Source of the DNA: an uncultured Eubacteriales bacterium
GTDB lineage: Bacteria; Bacillota; Clostridia; Oscillospirales; CAG-272
Length of the DNA stretch: 16,891 nt
Direction: 5' to 3'
NCBI GenBank assembly: GCA_934489945.1
Contig: CAKSSY010000039.1
Span: 1-16,891 of the forward strand
Shown here piece by piece: positions 14,317-16,891 of the stretch (within the stretch, counting starts at the first letter, position 1; the number at the start of each line of letters is the position of its first letter). A model generated the notes under the pieces. It saw only the letters and a program-made list of their open reading frames with translations, had not been told where the DNA came from and ran no database searches. The position numbers and the translations under genes are program-made.

Positions 14317-14784
14317 TTATATCAACAAAATTACCACTGCCGCCGCCCCGCCCAGCCACAAAACTCTTTCGGTTTTGCGGCGTTTTTCCTCTCCCGTCGC
14401 CTTCCTTTTCATAAGATCCTCCAACAACGTAAGCGTGTAATCGCAGATGCGAAGCTGTTCGGCAAAATACCCTTTTCCGAGTTTTGCAGCAAAATCCCGT
14501 GCAATCTTTCCGACACTTTCGTCAAACCACTCGGTTTCCGCCATAAGCGTTTCAAGATTCCCTCTCCTCCCACCGAAAGAATCCAATAACTTCTTGTCAC
14601 ATTTTGCAAGAATTTCCGTTACCGGAATCCGATAAAACTCAATGTTGCTTCGGATAAAGCGAATCAATGCAATCAGCTGTTCTGTCTGTACCACCTCCGC
14701 ATGTCGCTCTCGCTCGGCAAGACGGGGAAAAAACAGACCGCACAAAAGAATCAGTCCACCCCCGAGGAATTTACAAAAAAGCAT
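14317..14784 (-). CDS. spoIIIAB: Stage III sporulation protein AB
   Basis: The 155-aa product has a hydrophobic N-terminal helix (about 3-20), a helical cytosolic domain, and a C-terminal hydrophobic segment (about 140-155) ending LGGAAAVVILLI. This two-anchor layout and the TEQLIALIRFIRSNIEFYRI stretch (about 35-54) match SpoIIIAB, which resembles GspF-type secretion platform proteins. The start ATG 14784 is 6 nt from GGAGG (14795 to 14791), while the ATG at 14790 touches the SD and cannot be used well. It overlaps the end of spoIIIAA by 14 bases. A gap of 24 bases precedes spoIIIAC. Confidence 0.93.
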   Translation of the reverse strand: MLFCKFLGGGLILLCGLFFPRLAERERHAEVVQTEQLIALIRFIRSNIEFYRIPVTEILAKCDKKLLDSFGGRRGNLETLMAETEWFDESVGKIARDFAAKLGKGYFAEQLRICDYTLTLLEDLMKRKATGEEKRRKTERVLWLGGAAAVVILLI

Positions 14785-15664
14785 CGGCATCCTCCGAGCG
14801 TGTCACCGTCGGTTCCGCATAACGGGAAAGACCCAGATACGCGCCAAACACCCCGGCACGGTGGAGACGGGAAATGCCATCCCGTGCCAGAAGGTCACGA
14901 ATCCCCGCCGCGTGAGCGGAAGCTATGAGTGGCACACCACCGCTTTGTATCGCAAGAATGGATGCCGCCTCCTCCGCCCCTCCGATTTCGTCGCAGATAA
15001 TAACCTCCGCCCCCAATGTCCGCACCGCAATTTCTATGCCATAACCCTTCGGATAGCCGCATAGGACATCAAGACACAAATTGGAAGATTCCAGAGAGAA
15101 GGATAATTCCTCGCGCGTGTCCACCAAGGCAACACGGTGAGGGGATGCACCGGAAGCAAGACATCTTGCCGATTCCCGCAGGAAAGTCGTTTTGCCTCCC
15201 CCCGGCGGTGCGTAAATAAGAACGCCTCGCGTAAAATGATTTTCTTCCAATATTGCCGTCAATGCCGATACATCAACCGAAATATGATGCGGAACGCGGA
15301 TGCAAACCGTATCCATATCGTATATACCGCAAACTTTTCCGCCATCCAATACCGCTCGTCCGCAGACCCCCGCACGAAGCCCGCCGCCCAGAGGAATAAA
15401 TCCATGACAAATGTTTTCGCTGTGAGCATAAAGCGATCCCCCGCACATGGTGTCAATCATGCTGTTAAACTCCTCCCGCTCAAGTCTTACGCCGAGCGGA
15501 AGATTCCGACCGCCCGTCCGAACCCATGCCTGCCGTGTTGCCGAGAGACGGATTTCTTCGATCCCCGAAATCCCCGTAAGAGCCTCGACAACGCGCGGTG
15601 GAAGAAGCCGGTAAAGACGCGGCGGAAGATCCTCGTCGCAACGATTGATTACAATATTCTCCAT
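14771..15664 (-). CDS. spoIIIAA: Stage III sporulation protein AA, ATPase
   Basis: Cytosolic ATPase of the secretion-ATPase (GspE/PilT-like) superfamily, thought to power the SpoIIIA channel from the mother cell. The 297-aa product has an N-terminal domain (1-130) with IEEIRLSATRQAWVRTGG (35-52) and the conserved HGFIPLGGGLRAGVCGRAV stretch (87-105). The Walker A motif APPGGGKTT is at 152-160 and Walker B VIICDEIGG at 221-229 (Asp225, Glu226). The start ATG 15664 follows AGGAGG (15677 to 15672) by 7 nt. It is the first gene of the operon, with a sigma-E-type promoter just upstream, and divergent from ddl. Confidence 0.96.
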   Translation of the reverse strand: MENIVINRCDEDLPPRLYRLLPPRVVEALTGISGIEEIRLSATRQAWVRTGGRNLPLGVRLEREEFNSMIDTMCGGSLYAHSENICHGFIPLGGGLRAGVCGRAVLDGGKVCGIYDMDTVCIRVPHHISVDVSALTAILEENHFTRGVLIYAPPGGGKTTFLRESARCLASGASPHRVALVDTREELSFSLESSNLCLDVLCGYPKGYGIEIAVRTLGAEVIICDEIGGAEEAASILAIQSGGVPLIASAHAAGIRDLLARDGISRLHRAGVFGAYLGLSRYAEPTVTRSEDADAFL

Positions 15665-15684
15665 TCTACCGCCTCCTACACGAA

Positions 15685-15713
15685 ACTATATGAAGCCTGT
15701 CCCGAAAATATGA
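15685..15713 (-). promoter_or_regulatory. Sigma-E type promoter of the spoIIIA operon
   Basis: On the minus strand, -35 TCATATT (15713 to 15707) and -10 CATATAGT (15692 to 15685) are separated by 14 bp. These fit the mother-cell sigma-E pattern (ATATT-type -35, CATAcant-type -10, 13-15 bp spacer). The expected start point is near 15678, so the leader is only about 15 nt and begins at the SD. The B. subtilis operon is likewise sigma-E controlled. Confidence 0.75.
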
Positions 15714-15732
15714 ATCTTTTGCGCCGGGATCA

Positions 15733-15761
15733 TTGACCACGTAAAAAAATAATGCTATAAT
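15733..15761 (+). promoter_or_regulatory. Strong sigma-A type promoter of ddl
   Basis: -35 TTGACC (15733-15738), 17-bp spacer, -10 TATAAT (15756-15761) preceded by TGC, an extended -10. The expected start point is near 15768. It is divergent from the sigma-E promoter at 15685-15713 with no overlap of the boxes. Confidence 0.88.
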
Positions 15762-15799
15762 AAAAATAAGACTATGTAAACAAAACAGAGGTAAGACTT

Positions 15800-16867
15800 A
15801 TGAAACAAATTCATGTGGGCGTGGTTTTCGGCGGACGCTCGACCGAACACGAGATTTCCCGTAAGTCGGTTATGACGATTCTTCACGCCATTCCCGAAGA
15901 ATATCAAAAAACCGCCATTGGTATTACCAAGGCGGGTAAATGGTATGAATTTTACGGGGATAAGAAACTCATTCCCGACGGTTCTTGGGAATCCTCCCCC
16001 GAGAAACGGGAACTTTTCTTTTCCTACGGCGGACTTCAATATTTTCGGAATGGTGAATTTCATTCTCTCCATATTGATGTTTTCTTTCCCGTTCTTCATG
16101 GAATGTATGGGGAAGACGGCACCATTCAGGGCTTTTTTGAAATGCTCGGCGTGCCGTATGTCGGATGCGGGGTCGGCGCATCGGCAAACGGAATGGATAA
16201 ATCCATGACCAAACTCCTTGTTTCCGCAACCGGCATCCGGCAGGCAGACTATGTTCTGGTTGATCGCTATAACTGCCACAATCCGGAAAGCATCGTTGCT
16301 GAAAGTGAGAAAAAACTCGGCTATCCCGTTTTTGTCAAGCCCTGCCGTTCTGGATCGTCCGTCGGAGTCGTCAAGGCAACCGACCGCCAAACGCTGTGTT
16401 CGGGACTTGAAAACGCCCTTCAATATGACACAAGAATTCTCATAGAAGAAGCGATTCCGGCACGGGAGATGGAATGTGCGGTTCTCTCGGCGTGTGGAGA
16501 AACCGTTGCCGAAGTCGGTGAAGTCGTTGCCGCAGATGAATATTATGATTATGATGCCAAATATAACAATCCCGACTCCCGTACCGAAACGCATCCCGAC
16601 ATTCCCGCCGCAACCGAACAGGAAATCCGTGAAAAAGCCATTCGGATTTTTCGGTTGTTGGACTGCCGCGGACTTGCACGTGTGGACTTTTTTGTCAACC
16701 GCGAAAGCGGCGAAGTGGTTTTCAACGAGATCAACACCATGCCCGGATTTACCAATATCAGTATGTATCCGCTTCTCATGGAAAAACACGGGATCCGGCT
16801 TGGCGAACTTGTTGACCGTCTGATCCGTGAAGCCCTGGAAAGCGACACGCCTTGCAAAAACATATAG
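15800..16867 (+). CDS. ddl: D-alanine--D-alanine ligase
   Basis: ATP-dependent cytosolic ligase that makes D-alanyl-D-alanine for peptidoglycan precursors. The 355-aa product is an ATP-grasp enzyme. The N-terminal VFGGRSTEHEIS (9-20) and HGMYGEDGTIQG (100-111) are the two Ddl signatures. KPCRSGSSVGV (180-190) is the ATP-binding loop. Asp296, Glu310 and Asn312 (in FNEINTMPGFT) are the expected magnesium ligands. The omega loop reads EYYDYDAKY (247-255), with Tyr where D-Ala-D-lactate ligases of the VanA type carry Phe, so ordinary D-Ala-D-Ala specificity is inferred. The RBS AGAGG lies just upstream of the ATG. The stop TAG is at 16865-16867. Confidence 0.96.
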   Translation: MKQIHVGVVFGGRSTEHEISRKSVMTILHAIPEEYQKTAIGITKAGKWYEFYGDKKLIPDGSWESSPEKRELFFSYGGLQYFRNGEFHSLHIDVFFPVLHGMYGEDGTIQGFFEMLGVPYVGCGVGASANGMDKSMTKLLVSATGIRQADYVLVDRYNCHNPESIVAESEKKLGYPVFVKPCRSGSSVGVVKATDRQTLCSGLENALQYDTRILIEEAIPAREMECAVLSACGETVAEVGEVVAADEYYDYDAKYNNPDSRTETHPDIPAATEQEIREKAIRIFRLLDCRGLARVDFFVNRESGEVVFNEINTMPGFTNISMYPLLMEKHGIRLGELVDRLIREALESDTPCKNI

Positions 16868-16891
16868 CTCACAAAAATTGCGGAAGCGGGG
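16868..16891 (+). other. Start of a 3' region after ddl, cut by the window edge
   Basis: Only 24 bases remain. The stretch CAAAAATTGCGG, 4 bases after the stop, loosely resembles the 5' arm of hairpin copy 2 (TCAAAATTGCCAG), also close behind a stop codon. The other arm, if any, lies outside the window, so no call on a terminator or repeat is possible. Confidence 0.2.

Noticed and set aside
15755..16789. 344-aa minus-strand open frame opposite ddl
   Set aside because: It is fully antisense to a gene with all Ddl motifs, has no recognisable domain, and shows the His/Gly/Phe-rich makeup of a shadow frame.
15800..16867. Possible vancomycin-resistance type ligase (VanA or VanG-like)
   Set aside because: The omega-loop Tyr and the lack of vanH, vanX, vanT or vanY neighbours favour an ordinary Ddl.

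Overview
The window reads as chromosomal DNA of an anaerobic, endospore-forming Firmicute (class Clostridia). The evidence is a complete spoIIIA sporulation operon, an F-type ATP synthase operon in the usual bacterial order with a sodium-type c subunit, strong purine-rich ribosome binding sites, and occasional TTG and GTG starts. No phage, transposase, CRISPR, rRNA or tRNA was seen. No gene-free stretch exceeds 300 bases; the longest is 1027-1244 (218 bases), which holds two divergent promoters and an inverted repeat.

Layout. (1) 1-75: two abutting hairpins, the second a probable terminator. (2) 94-1026, minus strand: a lone ribokinase gene with its own consensus promoter. (3) 1245-8465, plus strand: atpZ-like, atpI, atpB, atpE, atpF, atpH, atpA, atpG, atpD, atpC, from one sigma-A type promoter at 1161-1189. 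A PepD-type dipeptidase (8495-9949) follows only 29 bases after atpC and is probably co-transcribed. (4) 10034-10804, plus strand: a hydroxypyruvate-isomerase-like TIM-barrel protein, possibly with its own promoter and a palindromic operator. (5) 10903-10948: a 21-bp bidirectional terminator between two convergent units. (6) 15664 down to 10951, minus strand: spoIIIAA-AB-AC-AD-AE-AF-AG-AH, preceded by a good sigma-E type promoter and with a weaker sigma-E-like site before spoIIIAH. (7) 15800-16867, plus strand: D-alanine--D-alanine ligase with a near-consensus promoter, divergent from spoIIIA.

How the parts work. The atp genes encode the whole F1Fo machine: a, b and c in the membrane, alpha, beta, gamma, delta and epsilon in F1, plus two assembly or accessory membrane proteins. 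The c subunit carries the residue set of sodium-binding rotors, with a glutamate in place of the usual glutamine, so the enzyme is predicted to couple to Na+. The eight SpoIIIA proteins form the mother-cell side of the channel that joins the mother cell to the forespore after engulfment. Ddl makes the D-Ala-D-Ala dipeptide for peptidoglycan.

The least expected signals lie between genes. A 38-nt hairpin with loop AATCCYGA occurs twice (5-42 and 10810-10847); the copies differ by compensatory changes, and each lies upstream of a terminator that shares another 13-nt motif. A perfect 12-bp inverted repeat spans the atp promoter. A 16-bp palindrome overlaps the putative start site of the isomerase gene. 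Two atp intergenic hairpins have the same AACAGA loop. No wholly new multigene system was found.
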